Shown here piece by piece: positions 1-11,368 of a stretch of DNA of 64,000 nt. Within the stretch, counting starts at the first letter, position 1. Each line of letters starts with the position of its first letter. The notes beneath the pieces were generated by a model. The model worked only from the letters and a program-made list of their open reading frames with translations, made no database searches and had not been told where the DNA came from. Source of the DNA: Diplolepis rosae (lineage: Eukaryota; Arthropoda; Insecta; Hymenoptera; Diplolepididae). The position numbers and the translations under genes are program-made. Where the stretch lies: NCBI GenBank assembly GCA_030998225.1, contig JAPYXD010000698.1:5187001-5251000 (forward strand), read 5' to 3'.

Positions 1-533
1 TATTCAAGAGTAAATATATGTAACTGATAATAATCAATCCAGCATCAATTGTATAGTAGATTATAGTAACAAATCTACTAAAAATATCGTTCAGTGTACA
101 AATTAAAATCACCCTTGGGCAGTGATCCAATCATTCAACGGATAAAATTGTATAAATTACATAAGAGGTCTTGCATCTTCCGAGAACATTTTCGTTGATG
201 ATAATTTGATGTGTTCCTTGCCAAAGAAACTTTTATGATTGTTACTTAATTTTGTTGAGGCGCTTTATGGAACTGACATTTACGAAGTTGGTGCTTCCAT
301 GTCGTGTATATAATACTGCATAACTGAGAAACTCAATTTTAAAGACTTTCATCATTTTCAATTGCCCAAATAGATTCCGTGACAAATGTATTCTCATTTA
401 ATTTGAATATTTTTTTGAATTAAGATTAATAAATATTTAAAATCTAAATTCGAACCCGTATCACTACAAACTCAAATTCATCTTAACCTCCAACAAAAGT
501 ATAATTTAAAATTACAAGAATTCTTTTTTCATC
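1..533. other. no gene seen
   Basis: AT-rich sequence with no convincing exon, RNA gene or repeat boundary. Confidence 0.6.
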
Positions 534-700
534 TACTTGCAGTTTTGAACGTTCATTGAACGATTGAAATTTAAAAAAAAAAATAGTGTATTGTTTATCA
601 CAGGTTGCATATTTAAATGGCTCTAACCAACATAATAATTAATTTTGTTAAGAAAAAAATTTGTTTCCATCGTCCAATGAACGTTCAAAACTGTAAATAG
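534..700. mobile_element. MITE, GAACGTTCATTGAACG family, copy 1
   Basis: The inverted ends are TTGCAGTTTTGAACGTTCAT and, on the other strand, ATTTACAGTTTTGAACGTTC. The family recurs at 8251, 8878 and 9642. The interior is AT-rich with no coding capacity. Confidence 0.75.
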
Positions 701-2070
701 ATTCTTTCCTCCTTTTTTGTTGATTTCTCACTATCGTTTATTTTTAAAAAAAAATTTGGTCCAAATTTGGTCATTTTTTTGTATTTTGAGAGTTCGAAGA
801 TTTTCGAATTTTTGAAATAAATATTTTCTGAAAATGAATTTTAATTTTCTCTCTAAAATCTTGACTTTGTAAAATATGAATTTCAAGTGTCACGATCAAT
901 CTTTCAGTTAATTTCCAGTTACAAGCTCTCGGTAATCAGCGTTAGAATCTTGAGTTTGTATCATCGTCTCTGAGACATTACTGGGATATTCTTGGCAACA
1001 TCCCATCAATGTGTAGTGTAAATTTATACACACACGACTTAATAATCTGGAATAAATTACATAGTTCTACCGTTATTCGACTACTTAATCCCGCATGATT
1101 CCTTCGACCAATGATAAGTATTGAAACACTGGAATATCATTCCAATTTACGACACGAATATTGAGAGAGTGACCCAAAGACTGAAGACTTGAATCTTAAG
1201 TCGGATAAAATAATAAATGTTGAGCAAAAACAACTTCTTCATGAAGAATAGACTAAAGATATTATAAACAAACGTTTATCTGTACATATAAAAAATCCAA
1301 GATTGATGAAGAATAAAGTGATTGATAGCTGAAAATATTTTTATATCAGAAAAGTGAAACTGTAACAATAAAGAACTTTGAGTGAAATAAAAAAGACAAC
1401 TGTTTTGTAACTTGGCAACGCTGTAACGATTAAAATTACTTTGAACGTCAAACTGTTACCGGCTTATTAAAATAAAAATTTTAGAATATGGTTTAAAAAC
1501 ATAAACTAGATGCAGTAAATGAACATTTCAACATAAAAATTGAATTATCGACGAGTCCAATGGAATTGAACTGGTCTTGTTAAAAGTAGATTAGTTTCAC
1601 TCTAATACTTTTTCAAGATATATGCTACACCAATGACCCACTCTTCCCAGTTGGAGGAATTTCAAGTCTCAATACCTCTATTTCAAAACGAAGATTTTTA
1701 TTCTTCGAGTGAAACACGTTTACAGTTAATTTCTAAGCTCACTACTTAAAATATGTTTATAACAATAACAAAATGAAAAGAATTTTAGATAACGAATTTG
1801 ATAAGGAACAAGCAACTAAGTAAAATGAAATTTATGAGTTTTTTTTGTTTAATGCTCCATTACTCGGTGTATTTCACTTCACTTCACTTCTAACGAAAAA
1901 GTAAACAAAAATTTAATAATAGTTTTAGATAAATGTTCTTTTACTTTTAAAAGTAAGTTTTAAAGTAAATTATTTTCTTTACCACAAGAGATAGGATTAT
2001 ACTATTAAAAGTGTTTCTGATTTTACAAATTCATATTTATTTCTAATTTAAATAGTTTAATATAAAACAT
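701..2070. other. no gene seen
   Basis: AT-rich. TTTGGTCCAAATTTGGTCAT at 758-777 resembles the internal repeat of the fold-back element at 37689; the rest is featureless. Confidence 0.55.
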
Positions 2071-2180
2071 AATTGAACTTTTAAAGAATTTGAAAATCTT
2101 TCTGTGAAAAAAAATACGCTTTCGACCATGCTGGGATTCGAGCCCAGGTCTTTCAATTGCCGGTCAACTGCTCATTGAAG
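2071..2180 (-). repeat. tRNA-derived SINE, copy 1
   Basis: On the minus strand a tRNA-like 3' half is present: GACCGGCAATTG, then the T-arm CTGGG-CTCGAAT-CCCAG (a good pol III B box), followed by a tail with T-rich and AAGATTTTCAAATTCTTTAAA sequence. A second copy with the same tail is at 46931-47018. The 5' tRNA half is not clear and no cloverleaf closes, so it is a SINE fragment and not a working tRNA. Confidence 0.65.
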
Positions 2181-3000
2181 ATATTAAAATGATTTTATAA
2201 ATTTTTTAATTCATCTTAATATATTTAAAAATAAATTAAAATTATTTTTATAATGAAATTATAATGTTTTTATATTGAAATATTTAAATAAATTAATAAA
2301 TATTATAATTATTATAATTTTTAAAGGAATTTTATTACCATAATGTAAAATTACAGTCGAGGTATTGTCAAGTAAAATTGCACCACTTGCAAAGTTATTT
2401 TACGGAATAGCAATACAAGTGCTGTAAATTTGTTCTGAAGCGGCACCACCATCAGTTGTGAATTTACAACAGACATTTTTTACACTCTGCAACAAATCAA
2501 AAATTTCGAAGAATTAAAAAATCGACAAAAAATAATAACTGCATTACAAATTACTTTAGAAGAATTTGAAAAAAGGTAACATATTGGTTATTTTTGTCTT
2601 AAAATTGACTAAAACCTCTGGATGTTTAGAATTTATCTAATCATTAATTTAACGGAGCTCGTAAAAGAATGTTTGTTGATAGAGTAGAGACTAATTCTAC
2701 GCAGATAGAATGCAATGTCGCTTGTTTAGAAGTGAAGGGGCACGCGCTCTTTAGAGTGCAACCATTTCAACCACACGAGGACGTCTGGTCTCCACGGTTT
2801 GCGGAACTTCCGTTATCCCTCCAGCCGATTCTTATTCTCTAAAGTCTACATTACAAGACATCTATATCAAGCCCGAGTCTTATCATATTTCCTTACACGG
2901 TAAACTGAAGTATTATTTTTTATATTCATTTTTCCCTGACTTAAAAAGAAGAATTTCAAGTCTTTTGACTATTATTTATAACAGAACTCAATTATCAGTC
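2181..3000. other. no gene seen; CpG-containing patch
   Basis: It is mostly AT-rich, but 2735-2830 is CpG-containing with CACGCGCTC and CCACGGTTTGCGGAAC. One frame is open for about 55 codons across the patch without recognisable protein or good splice sites. Confidence 0.5.
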
Positions 3001-4645
3001 AAGGACATGGATTAATCGGACCACGTGACTAAATTATACACTTATTCCTTCATGTGAAATGACTTTTTTAATTTACAAAGTATCTTTCCGAAAATTTGGG
3101 AATCTTAACAAAAGACAACAAGACACGTCTCTTGAGTTATTTATAATAAAATTTTTGAAAAAAAATTTAAAAACTTATCGACAGTTACAATTAACTGTAA
3201 ATTTTTTTTCCAAATTTTCACTCAAACGAAATTGATGAACGTTCTTTATCCTGTTCTGTAGTATTTTCCAAAGTTGCAGGGAGTCATTTTGTAAAATAGT
3301 AAAGTTACTTACACGAAATTTTACAAGAATTTGGTCACGTGATCTGGTTGATCCATGGTCTTAAGGCCATGGATCAATCGCACCACGTGACTAAATTATA
3401 CACTTATTCCTTCATGTGAAATGACTTTTTTAATTTACAAAGTATCTTTCCGAAAATTTGGGAATCTTAACAAAAGACAACAAGACACGTCTCTTGAGTT
3501 ATTTATAATAAAATTTTTGAAAAAAAATTTAAAAACTTATCGACAGTTACAATTAACTGTAAATTTTTTTTCCAAATTTTCACTCAAACGAAATTGATGA
3601 ACGTTCTTTATCCTGTTCTGTAGTATTTTCCAAAGTTGCAGGGAGTCATTTTGTAAAATAGTAAAGTTACTTACACGAAATTTTACAAGAATTTGGTCAC
3701 GTGATCTGGTTGATCCATGGTCTTAAGGCCATGGATCAATCGCACCACGTGACTAAATTATACACTTATTCCTTCATGTGAAATGACTTTTTTAATTTAC
3801 AAAGTATCTTTCCGAAAATTTGGGAATCTTAACAAAAGACAACAAGACACGTCTCTTGAGTTATTTATAATAAAATTTTTGAAAAAAAATTTAAAAACTT
3901 ATCGACAGTTACAATTAACTGTAAATTTTTTTTCCAAATTTTCACTCAAACGAAATTGATGAACGTTCTTTATCCTGTTCTGTAGTATTTTCCAAAGTTT
4001 ACAAAGTATCTTTCCAAAAATTTGGGAATCTTAACAAAAGGCAATAAGGCACATCTCTTGACTTCTTTATAGTAAAAATTTTGAAAAAAATTCGAAAAAT
4101 TATCGACAATTACAGTTAACTGTAAAATTTTTTGCCAAATTTTCACTTTAACAAATTTGACAGACGTTCTTTATCGTTTTATGTTGTATTTTATAAATTT
4201 CCAGAAAGACTTTTTTAAAATAAAAAAGTTATCTTACACAAAAATTTACATGAATTTGGTCACGTGGTCTGGTTCGTGATCTTAAGGCCATGGATCAATC
4301 GGACCACGTGGTTAAATTATACATTTATTCGATCATGTAAGATAACTTTTTTAATTTACAAAGTATCTTTCCAAAAATTTGGGAATCTTAAAAAAAGACA
4401 ATAAGGCACATCTGTTGACTTCTTTATAGTAAAAATTTTGAAAAAAATTCAAAAATTTATCGACAATTACAGTTAATTGTACAATTTTTTGCCAAATCTT
4501 CACTTAAACGAATTTGACAGACGTTCTTTATCGTTTTCTGTTGTATTTTCTAAATTTCCAGAAAGTCATTTTGTAAAATAAAAATGTTATCTTACACGAA
4601 CTTTTACAGTAATTTGTTCACGTGATCTGGTTAATCCATGGATTT
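3001..4645. repeat. tandem array of a 362-bp MITE-like unit
   Basis: CCACGTGACTAAATTATACA recurs at 3021, 3383 and 3745 with an exact 362-base period and almost no differences. A partial divergent unit (from about 3999) and a more diverged full unit (4283-4642) follow. Each unit starts AAGGCCATGGATCAATC and ends with its inverse (GATCCATGGTCTT), so every junction is a palindrome of about 60 bases. The unit looks like a terminal-inverted-repeat element that became a satellite. Confidence 0.92.
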
Positions 4646-5142
4646 AAAAAAAATATTATTTTAATGATTATAGATTTCAATTAGATTGGTCTTAATGAAA
4701 AGTACAAAGAAATTGAAAATATCAAATACACCAAGAGCCCTTAATCTACTTTTACTAAACTTGATTTTGCAATTCAGTTTCAAATGAAATACCGTTGATA
4801 AGATCGATTATGCTGTATGTACGTTTGACAAGGAGGCAGTTATTCAGATTCGTTGGACTATTCCTTGATGGCGAATTGATAATTTAATGCCTGTGTTCAT
4901 TTTGGTCTTTCAATTTATTCAAGCACTGACAGTTATCATGAGCAAATATCTTCGCTACAACTCACAGCAATAACAAGTATGATGTGACGATAATAAGATT
5001 GAAAGAGCGTTACTGTGTTTTATTGTAATAATACCAGCACTTGAAAATTTGTCGGTAGGCGTTTCTGAGAGTGGACATTTTTTATTTGTTTCGTTATAAG
5101 AACAATTTTAATAATTGAATATATTTGTTATAATTGATAATC
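4646..5142. other. no gene seen
   Basis: Unique-looking AT-rich sequence between the tandem array and a hairpin MITE. Confidence 0.55.
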
Positions 5143-5439
5143 AGCTTTAGAATCTAAGGTTAGTAAAAACTCAAAGTTTTAACGTAATTAGACGTTTCGG
5201 CTCTGATTGGAGCCCTCGTCAGTTATTTATTTTGAATCTAAAAAATGCATAAAACAATTTTGCTAACTTGAGGTTTTTTAATATAGAATTTTGTAATTTT
5301 CATTTTTACAATTCTGCATAAAAAACCCTCAAGTTATCAAAATTGTTTTATCCATTTTTTAGACTCAAAATAAATAACTTACGAGGGCTACGATCAGAGG
5401 CAAAACATTGAGTTTTTATTAACCTTGAACCCTAAAGTC
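5143..5439. mobile_element. hairpin MITE, about 300 bp
   Basis: Two arms of about 140 bases (from CTTTAGAATCTAAGGTTAGT to ACCTTGAACCCTAAAG) fold onto each other around 5290. No coding sequence. Confidence 0.8.
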
Positions 5440-5591
5440 AACTATCAAGATCAACAAATATCTTCAATTATTAATTAAGGGTTAATACAATTCCAGAATA
5501 TGAATTTTATTACTAACCATAGGATCTAATATCCACAAAACTAAAGTTAACTAAAAGAAACAATTAAAAACAATTAGAGAATGTAAGATGA

Positions 5592-6250
5592 ATTTTTACA
5601 TTCTCATCATGGATGAGAAGGTATTGGTTTTATGTGAAAAATGACTTTCGAAATTTTCATCAAATCTTTACGTTTTGAGACCCCCTGAGTCAGAAAAAAT
5701 GGTTTTTACGAAAGTAAAATGTATATTTTATGTTTTGATTTTTAATATTGAAAAAATTCGATTTTTTTCACCAAAATATGTGAGATACGAAATAAGCGTT
5801 GTTCTGCAAAATCGTTTCCTTAAATAAAGTCTACGATTGTTTTTCCTTTTTAGATATGTAGAAGAAAGTAAATTCTTTTAATCATGTAATTTATTAAAAA
5901 GTTATACTGAAATGTATACAGAAAATCGAGCGCGAAGCGCGAGTGTCATGATGAGAATGTGTTCCTTAAGGCCGATAGAGCCTTAAGTAAATTGAATTTC
6001 CTGTTTCACTTAAATTCAAAAAGAAATAGAGTGACTGAGAAAATGACTAATTTACATCATCTTTAATATCATTAAATTGGTTTGAGCTTCAGTATTAAAT
6101 TATAAGAAATAAACTTAAACGTATGCCAAGAGCACAAGACCGAGCGCGAAGCGCGAGGTCCAGAAAGAACGGAGCGCGAAGCGCGACGTTCAAAAATTCC
6201 GGAGCGCGAAGCGCGCGATGAGAATGTGCCCGCCAAGCGGGCAGATTTTT
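5592..6250 (-). mobile_element. 1.3-kb GCGCGAAGCGCG repeat, internally deleted copy
   Basis: It begins TTTTTACATTCTCATC and ends GGGCAGATTTTT, like the copy at 50681-51998, but about 850 bp of the middle is missing (junction near 5716). The end carries clustered palindromes of the GAGCGCGAAGCGCG type (5925-5945 and 6140-6215). TTTTTA flanks both ends. Confidence 0.85.
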
Positions 6251-6689
6251 TAATTTGAAAATTCGGGACTTAATTGTATTGATAAATGTGAAATAAAACA
6301 CCTAGTTCAGTGATTAGTCTCATAAACTAGTTTTGAAGAAATTTTTCAGGCGTATCGAATACACAGCACGTGGGTGCTTCGAAAGCCGGAAACGTCGGCT
6401 GCGCTTCTCGAGAGATAGATCGTTAAAGACAGCAATATAATTCATTTAGAATGATTTAGATGTGTATTCGCATTTAAGTGTAAATTAACGTACATTTTAT
6501 GAACTATTCCTCTGGAAATAGTTCCTTAACAAAAGCCGAATAGAATTTGTCTAATAAAACTAAGATAGAAAATTTCATATTTCCCACGATATTTTTTCTG
6601 TCAAACTTTTTTGAAATTTCAGAAATGATTTTCAAATTTTGTTAAAGTCCTTCGAAATATTGAATAATTAGCACTTTAAATAATATTTT
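6251..6689. other. no gene seen
   Basis: It contains GAAAGCCGGAAACGTCGGCT near 6379, a short imperfect inverted motif; otherwise AT-rich. Confidence 0.5.
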
Positions 6690-6870
6690 GCAGTTGCAGT
6701 TTTTTCCAAGTTTACTTTTTGAAAATGATCAGATTTTAAGGAATGATGGCTTATTTTCTTCTTTAAACAATTTTAAAAGATTCCGCCATCTTTACTTTTC
6801 TAATTAATCTCCCATTTTCCAACTATAGCTATTTATTTATGAAACTTATTTAATTTTTCAACATTCCTAA
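6690..6870. mobile_element. fragment of the TGTTCGCTTTAC fold-back family
   Basis: The stretch from CAGTTGCAGTTTTTTCCAAG through CCGCCATCTTTAC to AATCTCCCATTTTCC matches the left arm at 37775-37905. Ends are missing. Confidence 0.6.
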
Positions 6871-6960
6871 TTAACGTTCAAAAAATGAGAAATTAATTAA
6901 AAAATCTAAAATGGAGTTTTCTAAAAATTTTCAAAGGAAAAATTGACCCATCAATCCTTA

Positions 6961-7505
6961 AGGGCATGTCGTACTTAGAAAATTAGAAAATTTTATTGAT
7001 TTTATACACGGAGAAACTTTTTATATCAATTTTTACTATAGTATTTTTCAATTTATGGAAAAACGTATCACTTTGAGAATTTTTGTTAGTAAAAATACTA
7101 AACTTTATAATAATGATATGAAACTTCAGCATAGTTTATAGCAAATTTTACTATAGTTTATACTAAAGTTTCATATCATTCTTCTACAGTTTAGTATTTT
7201 TACTAACAAAAATTCTCAAAGTGATACGCATTTCCCTAAATTGAAAAGTACTATAGTAAAAATTGGTATAAAAAGTTTCTCCGTGTGTTTCTACATGTTT
7301 GTGTCCAAAGTACATAAAATTTGAGAGTAGAAAAAATAAAAAACGGAATTTTGGTTTCAAAAGTGACAAAAAGTTCAATTTTAGCCAAATATATCGAAAA
7401 TTGTGTTTTCATTATCAAAACCAAAAGTAGTCTTTTTACGTCCGCTTTTGTCTCAAATTTTGAAAACAAAATTTTGTGTATTTTGGACACAAACATATAT
7501 AAAAT
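6961..7505. mobile_element. AGGGCAT-type MITE, interrupted and truncated
   Basis: It begins AGGGCATGTCGTACTTAG and matches the complete element at 59461-59817. It is split by another element at 7007-7285. Its right terminus is lost after GGACACAAACATAT. Confidence 0.75.
7007..7285. mobile_element. CACGGAGAAAC hairpin MITE, nested
   Basis: Ends are CACGGAGAAACTTTTTATAT and the inverse ATAAAAAGTTTCTCCGTG; arms of about 130 bases pair around 7147. It is inserted inside the AGGGCAT element: removal rejoins TTATTGATTTTA to TTTCTACATGTTTG, as at 59500. Confidence 0.88.
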
Positions 7506-8250
7506 CGGATCATTTTTGAAAATTAAAATTTAAAAACTGCATCGAACTTTGACTTTCAGTAATTATTATTAAAAAAATACATTTTTATATTTTTTAATTA
7601 AAAAAAAAAAAACACGTAAAATTCGCATATAAAGCTATATTAATTACATACTGATAGTGTTTAAAGTGCTCCTATTTTGTATGGTGTACGGCTATAGGGT
7701 CTCACACGTGACTTTCTAACGGTCACGAGGGGTTGTACTTGCCCGGTTATGGTAAAATGTATAATAACGGAGGGATACCAAAAGACCGATTTAACGAGGC
7801 GGTTTTGAACGTTTTAACGCTCCAGGCCTCCAACAAGACTTCATGAATTTTATATATTTATTCTGCAGGAAAAATATGAGGATATTTTTTATAGGAAGCA
7901 ATTGTGATTACATCAAGTTATTTCATTCCGATAAATAAAAGAATAATAAATTAAAATCGAAAAATGTTAAAATATTTACGTACTGAAGTAACTGACAATT
8001 TCATAAAAGTCTACTTCAAACACTTAAATTTATCTTTTCAATTAGATAAGCATATACTTAGCATGCATAAATAAAACGCAATTTTCTTTATCAAGCGAAT
8101 ATTGTATTTTTCAACGCAGTTTATCAGTTTCAAAATTTCGAAAATTTTAACACTTTTATATTTCATTATAAACATTTTATTTCTAAAATAACAAATAATT
8201 ATTTTATTGGCTGTTTTCAGCCAGGTTTGTTTTTTTTTTCAAAACGACAC
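7506..8250. other. no gene seen
   Basis: Positions 7680-7840 are less AT-rich and contain ACACGTGACTTTCTAACGGT, but no splice-supported frame was found. Confidence 0.5.
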
Positions 8251-8546
8251 GTACTTACAGTTCTGAACGTTCATTGAAGGATGAAAAAAATGTATTATTC
8301 AAAACCTAATTAATTACTGTCTTTACATAGGGCCCTTTAAATATCTGCATAATCTTTGACGAAAAATACCTTACGTTTTAATTTACACAGGCGTCTGACA
8401 TCTCCTTCTCCACAGGAAGATCTCCTTATATTTCTCCAATAATGTAGGAATTTCAAACTCAACTAATTAATTTGTAATAATAATTAATTTTTTTTTTAAT
8501 GAAAATTTTTTTTTATCGTTCAATGAACGTTCAAAATTGTAAGTAC
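8251..8546. mobile_element. MITE, GAACGTTCATTGAACG family, copy 2
   Basis: About 296 bp. Ends are GTACTTACAG and CTGTAAGTAC-like (TTGTAAGTAC here), with GAACGTTCATTGAA words next to both ends. Confidence 0.75.
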
Positions 8547-8877
8547 ATAATGAAGGTAATTATTTACTGGAATTCCCCCCGAAAATAAACGTTCACTATA
8601 AAACAAGATAATTCTAAGAAAAGTCCTAACATTGAATAAACAAGCTTAAAGCTGAAACTACTTTGATAAATGATCTATGAATTTCAGAGGGCGACAGACA
8701 GGAAGGTTGTCTAATTGTTTTTTCTTTTGTCAGTGCGGTTCATCAGCTAGTGAACTCATCTAACCTTGTTAATTATTGGTTTTGATTTATAGATCAGATA
8801 AGCAAAAAGAAAACAGGAAAATCTAGCAACTACATTTCCATGAGGTGTAATGCCCGAGATGCAGGAAACCTGATGTA

Positions 8878-8950
8878 TACTTACAGTTCTGATCGTTCAT
8901 TGAACGATGGAAAATATTTTTCTTTAAAACTAAATGATTATTTTTTGCTT
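8878..8950. mobile_element. MITE, GAACGTTCATTGAACG family, left end only
   Basis: TACTTACAGTTCTGATCGTT and ATTGAACGATGG match the left end of the family; the right half is missing. A different MITE starts about 20 bases on (8968). Confidence 0.6.
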
Positions 8951-8967
8951 CAGTAAATTCAGAACTG

Positions 8968-9191
8968 TACTCTCTAAATCTGAATCAGTCAAATTTTCAC
9001 TGATTGAATCAGCGATTTGCCTTTTCACTGATTCAACAGTGAAAAAATATTTTTCACTGTTAAATCAGTTGATTTTCACTGAAGTAATCAGTGAAAATTG
9101 ACTGATTTACAGTAACCTCTTTTTATCTATTTGAATCAGTCAAATTTCACTGATAATCAGTAGATTTTGACTGATTCAAATTTAGAGAGTA
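8968..9191. mobile_element. MITE, CTCTCTAAAT/TCAGTGAAA family
   Basis: Ends are TACTCTCTAAAT and ATTTAGAGAGTA. The interior consists of many short inverted words (AATCAGTGAAA and TTTCACTGATT) and can fold on itself at many registers. At least eight more copies occur in this window. A copy at 41576-41849 shows a TA duplication, pointing to a Tc1/mariner-type source. Confidence 0.85.
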
Positions 9192-9259
9192 AGTACATGG
9201 AAACTCGAACTTTAATAAAAAAATTTAATAAAATTTTTTTTTCAAAATTTGGGAGATAG

Positions 9260-9456
9260 TACTCTCTAAATTTGAATCAGTCAAAATCTACTGATTATCA
9301 GTGAAATTTGACTGATTCACAATAGCTAAAAAGAGGTTACTGTAAATCAGTCAAATTTCACTGGTTATTTCAGTGAAAATTGAATGATTTGACAGTGAAA
9401 AATATTTTTTCACTGATGAATCAGTGAAAATTTGACTGATTCAGATTTAGATAGTA
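9260..9456. mobile_element. MITE, CTCTCTAAAT family, second copy
   Basis: It lies 68 bp from the copy at 8968-9191 and in the opposite orientation, so the two form a broken inverted pair. Confidence 0.85.
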
Positions 9457-9641
9457 GGAAAAATAAAAACGGACTTTCGGATAAGGTAAACTCGAACTTT
9501 ACGCGGAAATTTATTCCACTAATACTTGGTTTTCTATTATCTAACCTTCCAATGACAGAGTTACCCATTATCTGATCTTCATTTATCTCAAGGACGATAG
9601 AGGATGATCTACTGTTAAGTGATTTAAAGAAATCGAGTGAT

Positions 9642-9853
9642 GTACTTACAGTTTTGAACCATTGAACAATGATAAAAATTTTTCTTTCAAAAAAAAAAAA
9701 AATTAATTATTATGTCTATATTCAAAGCCTTTCAATTATACAATCTGTTATTAAATATCCCCTACTTTTTAATTTAATGGGGAAGAAACCAATCATTTAG
9801 TTTCCAGAAAAAATATTTTTCATCGTTTAATAAACGTTCAAAACTGTAAGTAC
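9642..9853. mobile_element. MITE, GAACGTTCATTGAACG family, copy 4
   Basis: Ends are GTACTTACAGTTTTGAAC and its inverse GTTCAAAACTGTAAGTAC. It is about 212 bp long with a poly(A)-rich centre. Confidence 0.75.
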
Positions 9854-9856
9854 GTA

Positions 9857-10470
9857 ATCGAGTGCTGGACTAAAAGAAAAAAATGTGTTTCATATAAAAA
9901 AATAAAAATCTTTAAAACAAATAAATTTTTAATTTAATACTAGATTATTTATTTCGAGTGAAAATGCAAATAAGAGTATGATTCTATAAAAGTAAAGATT
10001 CTTCTCTAGATGTGTACAAAAGATTCAGAGAATAATTCCAAAACCAGATTTATAATTTGAAACGTGAAGTGGGAAAGCAATATGACTGTAAACAAGATAT
10101 GTTTGGGAAAAATAGCTTGAGAAGTATCGATTTTAATGAAACGAACAAAGAGAGGATCGAAGTGAACCCAGAGATCGGGTCATGGGAGACTTTCTTTGTG
10201 TCAGTATACAACTGTACAGAATGAGTCAGTGAAGTCTGGCCCACTCGGCAGGAATTCTGTTTCGATGCGACTCGTTTCTTTCGCACAAATATGCGTTGCA
10301 TTTACACATATAACCACAGCATAACCGGTAGGCAAACTCTGACACTTCCGGCGAATCGCCATATTAAAAGAGTGGCATTAACACATTACTTGCACCTGGA
10401 CTAGGGTGGATTAAGAAAACTAGCCCTTCATTCTAGCAGTTTTCTTTTTAAATGGATAATATAATTTTTT
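9857..10470. other. no gene seen
   Basis: An 83-codon minus frame at 10050-10301 shows no protein family features or splice context. Confidence 0.5.
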
Positions 10471-10472
10471 TA

Positions 10473-10808
10473 AGGGCATGGATCAACAAGTACAGCTGAC
10501 TGAATTAATAAAATCAATTTCCTCCAAAAAGGAATTTTTTAGCAGAATCTTTAAGACCTAATCAAGGACACTAGCGGATGGCTGTAGACTTCAATTAGTT
10601 CTAAAATATTAAAAATAATAATTCCTGTTTTACTAACACCAACATTCTTTTAATTGTTAAAAAATAATCAAAGTATACAGCAATCCGCAAATATGTCCAT
10701 TATTATGTCTTAAAGTTCCAGCTAAAAAAATTCATTATTGTGGAAAAATCTTGGGGAAACTGAATTTATTGATTTAGTCAACTATCTGTACTGGTTTATC
10801 GATGCCCT
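10473..10808. mobile_element. AGGGCAT-type MITE with TA flanks
   Basis: Ends are AGGGCATGGATCAACAAGTA and the inverse CTGTACTGGTTTATCGATGC...CCT, flanked by TA on both sides. The terminal word AGGGCATGGATCAA resembles the ends of the 362-bp tandem unit at 3001-4645 (AAGGCCATGGATCAA), so the satellite may come from this group. Confidence 0.75.
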
Positions 10809-10810
10809 TA

Positions 10811-11170
10811 AATCCCAACTACAAGGAGAAAAATGGATTATAAAATTTTATATCCAGATCCAGTGACGATAGGACAGCCATTTAAATTATTATCAAATTA
10901 TTATAATTATATAAAAAGTATAATCTCGATTATAAACGGTACAATGTTAAAACACTGAATAAATTGTAGGTTATGTCACTTATAATCTGTAACTATATTT
11001 CTCATAATCTAGATTGCATTCTTTATGATATAAATTTCTGTCCTGTAGTTACTGTACCTGAATAATAAATTTTATAAAATTTGCATCTTCAATTTCAACA
11101 TTGCAACAGTATTTGTTATTCAGTCAACCTGAATGAGTTGGTGTTTGAGACTTTGAAAAGCAGACTTTAG
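10811..11170. other. no gene seen
   Basis: AT-rich; nothing recognised. Confidence 0.55.
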
Positions 11171-11368
11171 GGGCCATCCATATACCACGTGGACAGTTCA
11201 GGGCTGAAGGGGTATGGAAAAATTTCACGCTTGTCCACGAAAGGGAGGGGGGGAGTCGGGCTAAAATTCCCCTAATTCTGTGAAAATATACAAGTATTGG
11301 GTTGTGTGTGTGGGGGGGGGGGGGCAAACAAGTGTTTAAAAATTGTCCACGTGGTATATGGATGGCTT
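11171..11368. mobile_element. GGGCCATCC MITE
   Basis: Ends are GGGCCATCCATATACCACGT and the inverse ACGTGGTATATGGATGGC. The interior holds purine-rich sequence and a G13 run (11312-11324). Flanking duplication is unclear. Confidence 0.8.

Noticed and set aside
8968..9456. Possible CRISPR array because of regularly spaced TCAGTGAAA words
   Set aside because: Words alternate in orientation, spacing is irregular, there are no unique spacers, and the unit recurs as a dispersed MITE in a eukaryotic genome.
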